Assembly: GCA_947311845.1 (NCBI GenBank) | Contig: CAMZMU010000013.1 | Location: 2,517,198 to 2,581,197 of the forward strand | DNA: 64,000 bases | From: Poa pratensis | Taxonomy: Eukaryota > Streptophyta > Magnoliopsida > Poales > Poaceae | Direction: 5' to 3' | Shown: piece after piece, positions 43,258 through 54,930 of the stretch | Layout of the letters: each line of letters begins with the position of its first letter | Position numbering within the stretch: position 1 is the stretch's first letter | The notes under the pieces: generated by a model | What the model saw: only the letters and a program-made list of their open reading frames with translations | Databases searched by the model: none | What the model was told of the DNA's origin: nothing | Translations under genes and position numbers: made by a program

Positions 43258-44247
43258 ACTCGAAAGGCGCTCTCACTTTCCCCTACCTCTTCTCTCTCCT
43301 CCCTCGTTTCTTTGAGAGTCTCCGCTTGGTGCCCGGCACCTCACCCCATCAGATCCGGCGGCTCTGCTGGCCGGAGATGGTGCGGGTGGGGTTGCCGCCT
43401 CCCTCCTGTATATTTTTGTAGTAGTAGCAGTAGGTTCTGGCCTGAGTGACGTCTCGGCTTCATGCCGTTTGGGTTTCAAGGGCGGGGGCTCCCGAGCTGC
43501 TCCTGGCTCTTCTTGGCGGTGGTGGGTTGCCTCGTGATGCTCCAGAGGTTGGAGTTGGCGAGTTTCGGCGCCCCCTCTGCGAATCCCTTAATAAAGCTTG
43601 CTCGCGAAGCTCTGCCATGTCGGGATCTGAAGCTTTTCCCCATCTCTCCTTGTGGTCGCGGTGATATACAGGAGGAGGATGAACGGCTTCTGATCCCGAG
43701 CTTGGAGCTGGTCGGGGTCCTCGTCGGGTCTCCTCCTCCTTCTTTGCTTCTCCGGCCGGCCGTGGTGGTGAGGGAAGGAGCTGGTGGGTGGTGGAGATCT
43801 GTTTTGGTGGTGGTGCGTGTGGTGGTCCTCTTCGTCGAGTTTGCTCCGGCCGGCCGTGGTGGCGAGGGGAGGGGCCGTCTGTAGGTTGTTTGCAGGTGCT
43901 GGTGGTGGTTCTGGGTGGCGCCGTGTCGGCAGGAAGATGGGTGGAGCGGTGGAGATGGCGATGTGGCCGTGCGCGTTCAACGTCCTCGGTTTCCGTCGCG
44001 CGGCGGCGGACGGCTCAGCGGTCGTCTACATGGTGTGGAGGTGCTTTCTCCCCGGCGGCAGGTGGTACGGCGGCTCCGGCGACGCCTAGGTTCTTGGGTT
44101 TGCGGTGGTGGATCCGATTGTGGTTTCTGCAGGTTACTCGGGGTGCTTCGTGCATATTCCTGGGTCCTTTGTAATTTTCTTCTATCTTTGGACCTCCTTG
44201 TAATTTGTGCTGAGTTTCCTGAATATATGCTTCGGATCCTTTCCTCA
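43258..44247 (+). mobile_element. Retroposon, 990 bp, with 17-bp TSD
   Basis: AATTTCTATTGAGACAT flanks it at 43241-43257 and 44248-44264. The body is GC-rich with a 3' part (TTTGTAATTTTC..CTTCGGATCCTTTCCTC) like other LINE-type ends here. It has almost no poly-A left. Two long overlapping frames (43462-43884 and 43788-44174) show no domain. It is a non-autonomous LINE or a retroposed transcript. Confidence 0.8.
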
Positions 44248-44264
44248 AATTTCTATTGAGACAT

Positions 44265-45511
44265 GTTTCTGGGTATGTTATCCTTAGTGGGTTTTGTTGA
44301 CACCTGTATGTTATATGATTGACAAATTCCGATGCGCAGCTGAAGCAAGCGAAAAAAGAAACGTAGACAACACATAGGCCGCAATTCATAGTCGTGGGCC
44401 TTTAAGTTTCGGGCTTCTATATTTTTTAAAGAAAATCGCCTTATTTTTTTCCACCGCGCGGGGGCCGTGGCCTTTTATTCCTTGACTTGCTGGTTCACGC
44501 TGAGTCGCTGACTGACACAAGCGCGCGTGGTCATTATTGCCTCCGGTTGAAGTGTGTCTAGCATACAGCAATTGTTTTTGAGAGAATTTGGATTAATTGT
44601 GAAGAACAAAATGTTGGTGGTGTTTTTTAGGATTTGTAGTTGATTTGTTTGTGCCAAAATCGAAAACATGGCTTGGTGTTTTTTAAATAATTTATTTGAC
44701 AGGTAGCACACGTTTTGAGTCAAATTCCAAAACTAGCGCGACTTCGGCAGGGGTAGCGACTAAAAGACCGACTTCCTGCAACGGTAACGCCGAAAACATG
44801 GTTTCATCATGGCCACGGTTTGGCTACTCGGGCGGGATAACCGCAAATCCTGAGCACCCCCCCCCCCCCCCCCCCCCCCGACATGGTCATAACGGGAAAA
44901 AAAAACCCGAAATTTTTGAATTTTAACATATTTAGCCAACAAAAAATACCGAATTTTAACCAAAAATTTGAATTTCCGAATTTCGGTTTTCAAATTCCTC
45001 TGTTAACCGTCAGGGTTTTTCAGTAACCGCGGTAAACAGAAATCGCGCCCCCTGGGATTTTTAAAAATCCTGTATCAAAAACCTTGGTCACGGCCCACGC
45101 CGAGCTACAGAAAATATGTTCACAAACCCTCTAGAATTGTTCAGTTTATGAATGATTTTCGGAAAATGGACGTGCTTACATCAGAAGTTCGGTTGCTGTC
45201 AATGGCGATTAAAAAGTGTTGGATCTAAAATTTCGTGTCACGCGTAATTAATTGCATGCTGAGTGTAGCTGGGTGGTAGAGTAGACAACACATTGTGTGT
45301 CGTCAAATCAACTTGGCCCTGCTAGGTGTCAAGCTAGAACCGTAGATCAGCAGGCACAGGCAAGGGGTGGCGTGCCTCATGTGCAACGCAGTCTTTTAAT
45401 GAAAGCTAGAGAGAGACTAGCGTAGCCTGGAGTGAGAAGATTCCGGTGAAAATCGTTTTGCCTTGAGCGAAAAAATGTGGTTTACTTTTCTTTCTCTTTT
45501 GTTCTCTGTGA
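44265..45511. other. Unassigned, with a 23-base C run
   Basis: No gene recognised. 44857-44879 is 23 consecutive C. Around it (44780-45060) are CCGAAATTT/AAATTTCGG-type inverted motifs without clear ends. Confidence 0.4.
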
Positions 45512-46294
45512 GAGCATCTCCACCGGAACCCGAATGAACCGCCCCAAAAGTTCAAATGGGTCCAGACCAAAGAAATTCCCACAGCGGCACCCCTAATTGT
45601 CCGGGCTGAGTCAATTTCTGTCCGGCACCACCGAGAGGACCTCCAAACTTAGGGGCCTCTACGGGGGGGGGGGGGGGGCGAACATTGGCCAAACATGTCC
45701 TCTGACAGGTGCCCACCCATAATACACGGAGCGACGAGCAGGCGTTGTCTACCGGGCCGTGCAGGATGCCAGTATGCCCGCGTTAAGGCGCAGTCGTCGG
45801 CGGTTTCCAACCCCGCGCGACAGGGCGGTGGTGCGCCTGCCACAGGCATGTCATTAACGCCGGGAAGGCGACACAACGGTTCCCCAGGCCACGCGGCCGG
45901 CGTTGCAGCTTTCCCACGCGTCGCATTTACGGCGGCCGCACCGCCCATCACCCCTCTCAGAGATAAAAGCCAACGGCGTCGCCGTGCTTATCCACCCCGC
46001 TCTCCTCCTGGCCCTCACTCACTCTCCTCACCTCGTACGCTCACATACATGGCGAACGTTGGCTTCGTGTAACGCGGAGGCTAGCGCAACATCAACCGCG
46101 ACGACGACTGGGAGATGCACGAGTATGGGCTCCTCACCCCTCCCCGACTGCCGCCTGACCAAGGGGTGGTACTTGGCGCCAGGTGGCCTACCCGCTCGAT
46201 CGGCACAACGGCGACAGCCCCGCATTGCTGGCGTCGATCGCCGAGTGGGTTGGGACGCTCGAGCGGAACTCGCCCGGCCTCATGTGCACACTAG
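45512..46294. mobile_element. Harbinger-type left part, cut by an LTR
   Basis: GAGCATCTCCACCGGAACCC at 45512 is a left end of the GAGCATCTCC type. A 16-base G run lies at 45663-45678. GC-rich, promoter-like sequence with coding-like composition follows to 46290. No right end is visible because the LTR at 46295 follows. Confidence 0.5.
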
Positions 46295-49200
46295 TGTAAC
46301 ATCCCAGATTTATAATCAGTAAAGTTATCCAAAAATGAGAGACAACAAAAACTTTTGTTAAATTATATGTGTTGATTGTGCATGTTGCTTGTGATAATTA
46401 ATTCTTGTTGCTTGTGTGTTGCTTTCTCTAAATAAAAATGTGAAGAAAAGAAGAGAAATAAAATAACAAGCAAAGCAAGAAAAATATGTGACAAGTGTCA
46501 CATAAATGTCCCAAGTGAGAAACTCAAATTTGTTCAAACAAAATTCAGTGGAGTGGGTTTATTAACACTCCCATTTTTATTCTTATAACTTTCCCTCTCA
46601 AAATGTAATTTGAAAATCTAAATTTAAATTCTATTACTTTCTTTATTAAATTCAAATCACAAAATGTGCTATGTTGCACTTGACAAATAAAATGCAACAC
46701 AGCACCACAAATCCATATACACATTTGTGAAGCAAAATATGAAATCAAATTTCAGAAATTCAAATTTAGAAATGGTGCACACATTTTGTCGAACACATGG
46801 TGAACACCACTGTGTTCATCTCCAATTCAATTTCAACCCGAGATCAATTGATCAAATTCGAGGTTTATGCTTCGAATTGGCGCCTGCATCCTCTCCCTCT
46901 CACCTCACTAGCCTCGCCGCGCCCAAGAAATTGAAGAAACGAGGTCAGGGAGGAGGAGGAGGAGCGTCAGGGGCAGCAGCGTGCGCCGTGCGCCATGGCC
47001 GTCGCCGTGGCAACGGTGTTGTCGACACCACAGCAGCCCAACACCGTGCCCCCCATCTCCCCCTTGCTCCTCTGCTCTCTCCTAGCGCCGCAGCCAGCCA
47101 AGAAAAGGACCCCCATCGCCGTTTCGCGCCACGCAGCAGCCGCACCCGCCCGAGACGGCCGTGCCAGTGCACGCCCTCGCCGTCCAAACGCTCCCACGGC
47201 CGTCCCAAAATTGAGCATGCCCAGCTCGTCGCCACGCCGCCAAGCTAGGCCTCGGCACCTCGAACACCACAGCCGCCCCCTACGGCGAGCTCTCCTACTC
47301 TCTGGAGCTCTCCTGCACCCGAGCCACCATGGACCGAGCGCGGCCGTTAAATACCCCACCCCGCACCGTGCACTCTCCTCACTCCACCCCGGCCTCTCCC
47401 ACTCACTCCACCACCTCTGTGCACCGCTAGGAGAGCGGGCACGCAGTAGCAGCGAAGCTCTGCCGTGGTTGCGCACGGTTGAGTTCGCCGCACCCGAGGT
47501 AGGCGACGACACGGCCTGGCCGTGCTGCTCTCTCCCTTGCTCTTCCTTGGCCTTCCCTCGCATCTCCATTATCACCGCACTCACCCGCGACGTTTTCCTC
47601 TCTGTTTCGTGCCCCAGAGCCCCCGTAGGATCTCGCCGGAGTTGGAGCACGACCGCGGAGAAGCAGGAGATCGTCGCCGGCGCCAGGAGCTTCCCCATCA
47701 AGCTCCACTCGCCTCCCAAGCCTCCCCACGACCTCCGCCGTCGAACGCCGTCCTCTCCACCATCCCTAGACCACCCAGGTACCCCCTCTGGCCACCCTCG
47801 CCGTCGCCGGAGGTCCGGCGACGCCATTTTAGGGCGTCGATGAACGCGGGCTCTGTGAGCCGTTGGATCTAGATCCAACGTCCACATACCGCTTCGCTTA
47901 GAGAGAGGCTGACGGGCTGACATCCAAATAAATCAAATCCAATTGTTCTGGAAAGCCTATGAAAATGTTTAACCAACCCAATTGGATTCATTTCATTTAG
48001 ATAAATGATAAAAATGTACTATTAAAAATACTACAGAAGGTTTAAATTCTAAACTTGTTTGTTTCTGATACTCTGTTAGTCCAAATAATTCCAAACCAAT
48101 TTTGCTAGCTTAGTACTGCCATGTAGTAGCTTCCCTATTTTTGGTAGAATTATTTGTGCAGTAGTAATTGTTTAGTATAAAGTTGAAGTTTGAACACCCT
48201 TCTGCACTAAAACATTTAAATATGTTTAATGGATAACCCAAATGAATTAGGACCAATTTTGTTGGATCAAATTTAGTCATGTTTAGTCACCCCTAAAAGG
48301 ATTTAATTTTAGGATCAACAGAACTTATTTGGTAGCTAAAACTTGGTTATTAAGTTACTGCATTAAAACATTTGTGTAGTGAGTTTGGTAACTCCAATTA
48401 ATCCAAACTCAATTGTGTTGTCTTCTACACATCAGTAGCTTTCTATAGAAATTTAGTTTGTATTTTTGTGACCAACATAACTCAAGTTATGCAATTAAAC
48501 ATGTTCAACAAGTTTCTGCCATAATTTAGACATAATGAAATAATGTTTAATTCAATTAATTTGAAACCAAATTGTATTGTTTGATGTGTGCAGTAGCTAT
48601 TTGTGATGTTTATGATTGTTATGTTGAGATGATTGCTTGACTAGTTTAGTGATTGTTTGTATTTGTTTGTTTATTAATTAGACGAGAACGCTGTTGGATT
48701 TATCGAGCAAGGAGAGTTTGTTGAATCTGAAGATCAAGACCAAGGTCACTTTGCCGAGCAAGGCAAGCTACTCTCTGAGCTTGCACCTAAATACATATGC
48801 ATCTACTTTGATCAAATGATTTACTCTTAAGGCAATGGTTTACAAAACCTTTTCAAAAGTATATGGATATTATTTTGCTACCCTATGTAGAAGTATAAGG
48901 TAGTTTATATAAAACTATAGGATGGGAAACAATGTTGTTTATGCAAAACTCTTTTGAAAATACTTGTGTGGTTATGGAATGCCGAGATGTCGGTGTTGAA
49001 ATGGAGAAGTGGAAAAATGGAGATGTTTATGAAGGTTCCACCATAAACCGCCGGGCAAAACCTATGAGTCCTCACACTTAGATTCCGACGGGCTGGGTTA
49101 AGTGTTGATGGAAGTGTCATATGGGCAGGGTCCTATACTAGCATGAGCAAAGGACAGGCTAGGGTCGGTGGCTTACTTCGCATACACCCTGTATGGCGAG

Positions 49201-49623
49201 ACGTGGCGGACACGATGAGCTGCCGGATGGATGTGGGAAAAGCGTGCTAACTCTGCAGAGTGTAAAACTATTCGAATAGCCGAGTCCTCGGATATGGACA
49301 GTTGGGAGGCCCTACTTTGACCATGTGCAAGTTTTTGAAAGACTTTGAGTTTTAAAAAGAAAACGAAGTGGAGAATGTTCCTTACACCTATACCAACGGA
49401 TCGGTATGAGGTTGTTGGAGGAAGTGGACCATGACGGGCTATGGTCGGAAAAAGGAGGAGTTTTGGAGAAACAGATAAAATGGTGATTTCTTTAAAAGAT
49501 AGTTATAAAACTCTTCTTTCCTTTTTCAATAAAGATATAGAGATGTTTTAAACAAATAAAAGTTGGAAATTAAAATAAAACTGGTGCATACTCATGTTCG
49601 GGTAGTTTGCGAGTACATTCAAA
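46295..49623 (+). mobile_element. Truncated LARD-like LTR (second copy)
   Basis: Starts TGTAACATCCCAGATTTATA, the counterpart of the minus-strand start of the solo LTR at 7236-12299. It follows that LTR, inverted, as far as GCGAGTACATTCAAA at 49623. The last 350 bases or so are missing. The GC-rich middle (46880-47930) gives long open frames on both strands, which are not supported as genes. Divergence from the first copy is high. Confidence 0.8.
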
Positions 49624-49705
49624 GTTACTCCCCATTGTGGATGTAGTAACATAGAGTAGTAAGATATGCATGTTACTACTCTAAGTTACTCCCCATTGTG
49701 ACTAG
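49624..49705. mobile_element. MITE-like fragment
   Basis: GTTACTCCCCATTGTG is directly repeated at 49624-49639 and 49685-49700. Between them is GTAACAT..ATGCATGTTAC, a motif I associate with an abundant Triticeae MITE. It abuts the broken LTR. The ends are not certain. Confidence 0.5.
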
Positions 49706-49853
49706 CCTAATACTGTGTAGGGAAGAGCAGACTGCATGCGTGTCCGTACGGTCGTGTTCAGATTTATTGCTGTTTGGGGTGGGAGGGGGGGGGGGGGGGG
49801 GGGTTGGGGCGAATGATTTTGCAGCTTAGTCCCGTCACCCGTGGCGCCAGTTA

Positions 49854-50400
49854 GAGCATCTACAACGGCCGCGGTAAAAACCAGCCGCGCGCTAAAACCT
49901 GTCATTTTTGGGCGCGGGAGTCAGGCCGAGGCGCTACAGCAGACGCGGAAAAATAGCGCGCGAGGGAAAATTTTTAGGCGCCAAAATAGCGCGAGTATTA
50001 CGCGGCGGCGTGGCGGGTCTGGCGGCCGCGACGCGACATGAACTTCGACGACGTCTATTGTCTCCCAGAAGCGGAGATGCTCGCTCGACCGCCGCGCCTC
50101 GTCACTAGCGAGGACCGGCAGCGCCACCGCCAACAACAGCGCATGCTCATCATCGTCGAGGCAGACGAGCGCGCCATGACGGCATGGAGGGTGAACTTCC
50201 CACAGGACGTGCAGGACGAGGTCAAATTCTTCGCGCAGAGGAGGGCGCAGAGGAGGGCCGAGAGGGCGGCCAAGCGGGAGCGGAAGGCGTTCATCAACGC
50301 GCAGCTCACCTGTCGCTGCACCATCGGCTCGGGCGATGAAAGGTGGGGCGACCTTTGGACGTCGACCGACAACACTAATTCGGATGGGGAGGAAGTGTAG
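49854..50400. mobile_element. Harbinger-type left end with small gene
   Basis: TTA (49851-49853) precedes GAGCATCTACAACGGCC at 49854. The inside is GC-rich and carries the frame at 50038-50400. A 19-base G run (49785-49803) lies just outside. No right terminus was found. Confidence 0.5.
50038..50400 (+). CDS. Hypothetical 120-aa charged protein in a Harbinger-type end
   Basis: An uninterrupted frame from ATG at 50038 to TAG. The product is strongly charged: MNFDDVYCLPEAEMLARPP at the start, a Glu/Ala/Arg helix-like middle with RRAQRRAERAAKRERK near residues 70-85, and an acidic end DNTNSDGEEV. No known domain. Composition and setting recall the larger frame at 57489 in a complete element of the same end type. 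It may be element cargo or an unselected open frame. Confidence 0.4.
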   Translation: MNFDDVYCLPEAEMLARPPRLVTSEDRQRHRQQQRMLIIVEADERAMTAWRVNFPQDVQDEVKFFAQRRAQRRAERAAKRERKAFINAQLTCRCTIGSGDERWGDLWTSTDNTNSDGEEV

Positions 50401-50728
50401 TTTATGCACCATTTACTTTTAGTCTATGACCTAGATGCCAGCCCATGTCCAACTGTAAAAAAATGCAGACAAGATGGGCTTGCGCATGCCAACAGTCAGC
50501 ATAACATGGGCTGGCTCAACTGCTCCGAACGTGTGCCAGCTCGAATACGTGTGATATACGATTATCGGAAGGAGACAACTAGCGATATACGCGAAGCTGG
50601 GACCACTGCTACACGCATCGCGACTGGGTATCGAGGGGGGAGATACCGGGCTACCTGTATATTGCTTGAGGATAATATATAATATTTCTAGACCAAAAGT
50701 GGCGGACCATTGCAAAGTCACATTAATA
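50401..50728. other. Unassigned spacer
   Basis: No element ends or gene seen; short frames on both strands only. Confidence 0.35.
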
Positions 50729-50760
50729 CTAGAAGGGTAAGGCCGCGCGTTGCCGCGCCC
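50729..50760 (-). mobile_element. Helitron 3' terminus (minus orientation)
   Basis: The minus strand reads GGGCGCGGCAACGCGCGGCC, a GC-rich hairpin, then TTACCCTTCTAG ending at 50729, followed by T. It shares CCCTTCTAG with the Helitron at 38799-41960. The 5' end to the right was not located. Confidence 0.55.
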
Positions 50761-52185
50761 AATTGATATTGGAGTATAACATATCCATGCGTGTGAATAA
50801 TTTCATTATCTATAAGTGTATTTGTTTCTACTTTACATCTTTATTGTCTAGCAATGGTTTTTTTTATGTTACAAACCAAATTAGTTTCACACAAAACATT
50901 AGAGATAAACAAAATAATTAGAATATAGAGAGATATGTCTTGATAACTTTAGTATTTTTTTATTTTATAAGTATAAGTTATAAGTAGAACTTAAAATTTC
51001 GTCCCCATTTTATTGGTATTTTTTATTGCACCAGGCTTGCTTTGCTTACCTAGGAAACAAGTCCAAAATAGGATATGCTTTTGGCCTGCGTAAGGCACTT
51101 TCAGATAACAAAGTCACGACGCCAGGAGAGTATCATTCGTCACTAGTATTAAAAATGCGCGCACACGCACACACATTCAACTGTTTTATACATAAAAATG
51201 TCGCTTAATACAATTAAAAACCGTTTATGTACCAAAAAGATTCAGAAAACTACTATTACTATGAGAAATTCTAAAGTCATTACCAAAAGTTAGAAGAAGA
51301 TATTGTCAGACTGTAAAGATAATTGCCTTGATAGATCACTACCAAGCTATGAAACAAAACAAAGAACTGCATGGTATTTCCTTGAAAACGCTATTTAAGA
51401 AAATCATAATAGATTGAGTATTAGCGAAACCTTTAACAAGACATCATTGCTGCAACGCTTGTTTTCTCACCCAGCTGCTCCGGGAAAACCCTAGATCTAG
51501 GTCTCCCATATCGGACGATAATGGTACGCGGTGCCAAGAGGGAGAACTGTGTTGAGACACACGTCGATAACAGGGAGTCTCGAAGGCGTGGCGCAGCGGG
51601 GTCTCGTCGGCGGACCCGTGCTGATGGACGCGCGCAGGACGGTGGCGCTGTCTCACGTCGTGGCGGCGTCGACGACATGCCTGGCAAGGTCAATGCGTTG
51701 ATCTCTCCTAAAAATGGGTAGGCGGACGAGGGAGGTGGCGACTTCTAGAGCGTACGCAAGCTGTGCACGCGGAGAGTTTACTGGACTGGTTTATGTTCCC
51801 GGCTCGCTGTTGGTCGGTTTCGTGAGGCCTCCGGTTTAGATGGCATGAGTTGGTGTGAGGTTAGGGTACTTGGCAGCGATCAGGACCATCCTGTTATCAT
51901 TTTTAGGTGTTGCGATAGATATCGCCAGGAAGATGTCTTTGATCGACTGATGTATTTGTTTTGTCAGACTTTGTTGAATAATATAATAAAAAAAGCTGTA
52001 TGCTCATTTTTATGCCCTGCAAATTCATGTCAGGAACATAACGTATCTCTAGTATTCTCAATACGAATGGATGATAACAACAGGGTGGTGTATGGCTGAG
52101 TCCATGCTAAAGAAAACCTCTCTCTCTGTGCAACCGATCACACAGCTGCCAAGCACCCGAGACCAGATACCAGGTAGAAAAGATT
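50761..52185. other. Unassigned, possibly Helitron body and a retroposon
   Basis: AT-rich to 51480. A GC-rich part at 51490-51850 then runs into an AT-rich end (GTTGAATAATATAATAAAAAAAGC at about 51973) that looks like the 3' end of a retroposon. No domain or target duplication. Confidence 0.3.
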
Positions 52186-53170
52186 TTTTTTCACAACCTG
52201 AAACGTGGGGTCACAAGCACCAAGAGCTCTCTATTTTTAGGGATTTTTTTCCACAACGTAAAAAGTGGGGGGAATTTTATTTTTTGCCCCTATTTACTTT
52301 GGGCTTTGATTATTTGCCCTCTTTTATATTAAAATTTATTTTTTGCCCCACTTTTCTTTGGACTTTGATCATTTGCCCTTCTGAATTTTCCTTAATCCTT
52401 TTAACATCATCTGATTACGTGAGACAACATCTCCAGACGATAATGCCCCGTCTATTCAACAGAGGAGCTACTCGTCCTACCGCCGCTTTGTTGCTCCCTC
52501 TCTGAAATCTGGCATTTTCTCCAAGTCTGACGAGATCCTCCTCGCTCTCCCACTCATCGTCGGCTCTCTCTCCGAACCCCACCGCTTCCACCTGTACACC
52601 CGAACCCCTTTCGGCAGCCTCGAACTCCGAACACTTCTGGCAGCCTACAACTCCAACTGCGTCGTCCTCTCCCTGGCAGTCTCCCGCTCCCTCCCTTGGC
52701 AGCGCTGTTATAGGTGGCGGGCGGTGCCGGGGCGCAGCCGGGCGGGAGACGTGCTCGAGGGCGGTGCCAGAGCAGCCCAAGCACAGGGCTTAGATGTGTT
52801 TTGCCTGTTCGGCGGCTCGGACGATGGCCGGACGCTCAACACTAAGGCGTTCGCGGCCACCGTCGTGATAATCGAGCACCGAACAGAGGATGGGGTCAGT
52901 GGGGAGAGAACATCGTGGGGGAGCAGCGCGGCCGCCGCAAGCTCTCCTGGTTCGGCGATCCAGGAAAACAACAAAAGGCTAATTTCGTTATTGGCACGCG
53001 GCTCCGACCTATCAGGGGCAGATTATAAAAGTTCAAAGAAAAGTGGGACAAAAAATAAATTACAATGTAAAAGAGGGCAAATAATCAAAATCCAAAATAA
53101 ACAAGGGCAAAAAGTAAAATTCCCCAAAAAGTGGGGCCACAATCAAGGAGAGCTCTTTATTTCTAGGGAG
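52186..53170. repeat. Duplicated target segment holding the MULE
   Basis: CACAA..AAGAGCTCTCTATTTTTAGGGA (52211-52242) is followed by a second, shorter unit that begins TTTTTTTCCACAACG and continues after the insertion as CCACAA..GAGAGCTCTTTATTTCTAGGGA (53136-53170). The Mutator-like element went into the second unit. Confidence 0.7.
52269..53125. mobile_element. Mutator-like element, non-autonomous (Pack-MULE-like)
   Basis: Long terminal inverted repeats of about 110 bases (52269-52378 and 53015-53125) begin GGGGAATTTTA.TTTTTGCCC. The 9-bp duplication AAAAAGTGG lies at 52260-52268 and 53126-53134, the length typical of the superfamily. The interior is GC-rich coding-like sequence with open frames on both strands (for example 52415-52780 minus and 52724-53191 plus). 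It has no transposase. A captured host gene piece is plausible, but I cannot name the source. Confidence 0.88.
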
Positions 53171-53484
53171 CTTAGTATTTGGAAGGATTGATGACAAACG
53201 TGGCAACTACGTTTCGCGTATCCTTTCGTCTTAGGAAGCTCATGGCCATAAACTCTTCTGATTTCAACCTTAAGTAACACACGAAAAGCTGATAGGGTTG
53301 GATGGTGTCTAGGGTGTGCAACGATTGCAACCGGAAGTAACGATACCAAAAAGTTTGTTGGGTGACCTCTAAAGGTGCGTTTGGATGGCAACGAAAAGTA
53401 ATGACATAAAAAAGCCGGTTGACTCGTATAATTTAGAACTGCCAACAAGTTGGATCACAAAGCGTGCCTGCCAGGTCTTCAGGG

Positions 53485-54321
53485 TCACGGTGGGCATTCG
53501 GATTTACCCGAAATTTCGGGTCGGGTTAATCGGGTTTTCCATATTTCGGGTTTTCGATTCTCACACCCGAAGTTCTCTTAAAATTTTAGAAACCCGACAG
53601 TTCGGGTACCCGACAATTCGGGTTCGGGTTCGGGTTTTCCCGATTTACCCGAAAAGAACAGAAGAATGGAGGGGAACGAAGAAGAGGGAAGTTGCCGGCG
53701 ACGAGCCAGCGAGCATGGCGGCCAAGACTGCGTGTGGAAGGTGAAGAGAGGGCGCGGTGGCGACCGAGGAGGAAAGCAGGGCGGCGACCAGACTGCCCGC
53801 TGCACGGAGAAGCCGAGGAGGAGATGTCGCCGGCTAGCACAGCGACGAGTGCACCGGAGAAGCGATGGCGGCCGCCGGCACTAGTGCGTGCGTGGATTGC
53901 GGCTTCAGTGTGGCTCTGCGCTGCACGTCCGTGCGGGATGAGAGAGAAACAGAGGGCACTGAGCAGTGGCAGCTAGGTGATGGGGAGATGGGGTCGTGGT
54001 CGTGAGATGTGCCCAGGAAACCTAGCTTTTGCTGGACGATCTTGGGCTGGGCCTGTGTTGTCTCCTATCTATGCAACTATCTTAATGGGCTGCACATATA
54101 TTTCGGGCCTTTTCGGGTAATTCGGGTACCGGGATAGCTAACCCGAATTTCCTAACCCTCAAAAAAAAAAAAAAAACTAACCCGAATTTCCCAAATAAAA
54201 TTCGGGTTTTCAAAACTGTTACCCGATTTAGTGTTCGGGTTTGTCGGGTTCGGGTTTTTCGGGTTCGGGCACGGGTAATTCGGGTTCGGGGTTCGGGTAT
54301 CGGGTTTTATGCCCACCGTGA
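53485..54321. mobile_element. hAT-like element, non-autonomous, 837 bp
   Basis: Ends TCACGGTGGGCAT and ATGCCCACCGTGA are perfect inverted repeats. The 8-bp duplication CTTCAGGG lies at 53477-53484 and 54322-54329. Both subterminal regions are filled with ACCCGAA/TTCGGGT motifs (about 20 at the right end alone). The middle (53660-54010) is GC-rich without a transposase. An internal A-run of 16 is at about 54160. Confidence 0.93.
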
Positions 54322-54329
54322 CTTCAGGG

Positions 54330-54930
54330 CGTACAGCTGCTTCGGGCAAATCTTTTGGTCTCGTAGCTTGCTATTCTTTCTTGTGCTCGCACGTAATTTT
54401 CTGTTGACACTAAGCCCACAACTGCAACTTCCCCAACTGCCGATCCCGATTGAGTACTGATATGAAGATGAATAGAGTACTGGTTGTACATTGTTCCTTT
54501 ATTCCTGTTACGGGTTGATTACATGGAGTAAATCGGTGCTTTTATTTGTGTGCTACCTTATTACAAATTTTTGGACCGAAAATAAACGAAATAGAGCTAT
54601 GCACTTTGTGTTGACAACAGCTTTTGCTTCAGAATGGTCGCCATGAATTCCTCACATAAAACTGAGAATCCTAGCATTGTTTTAGACACAAATTCATCAA
54701 GGTAGCTCCGAAATTTCCTGAATCATAAGAAATAAATCAACTAATCCATCTGACGGAAGTAGCAAGCAAAATCCAAGATCAAATCAATGTGCGTCATCGC
54801 ACAACAACCCCATAAATCAAACAAAGATCAGGAAAGTACAAATCAGAAAAAAGCAAGGAAGTGGAATATATGACAAAAGCAAGAGCAGCAGAAAAATATG
54901 ATACGGTTGGAGAGCAACAATAAGTACATA
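54330..54930. other. Unassigned spacer
   Basis: AT-rich; no gene or element ends seen. Confidence 0.35.

Noticed and set aside
46967..47923. 318-codon minus-strand frame and a 282-codon + strand frame over the same DNA
   Set aside because: Both lie in the GC-rich middle of the LARD-like LTR, show no domain, and overlap antisense to each other. High GC without stops explains them.
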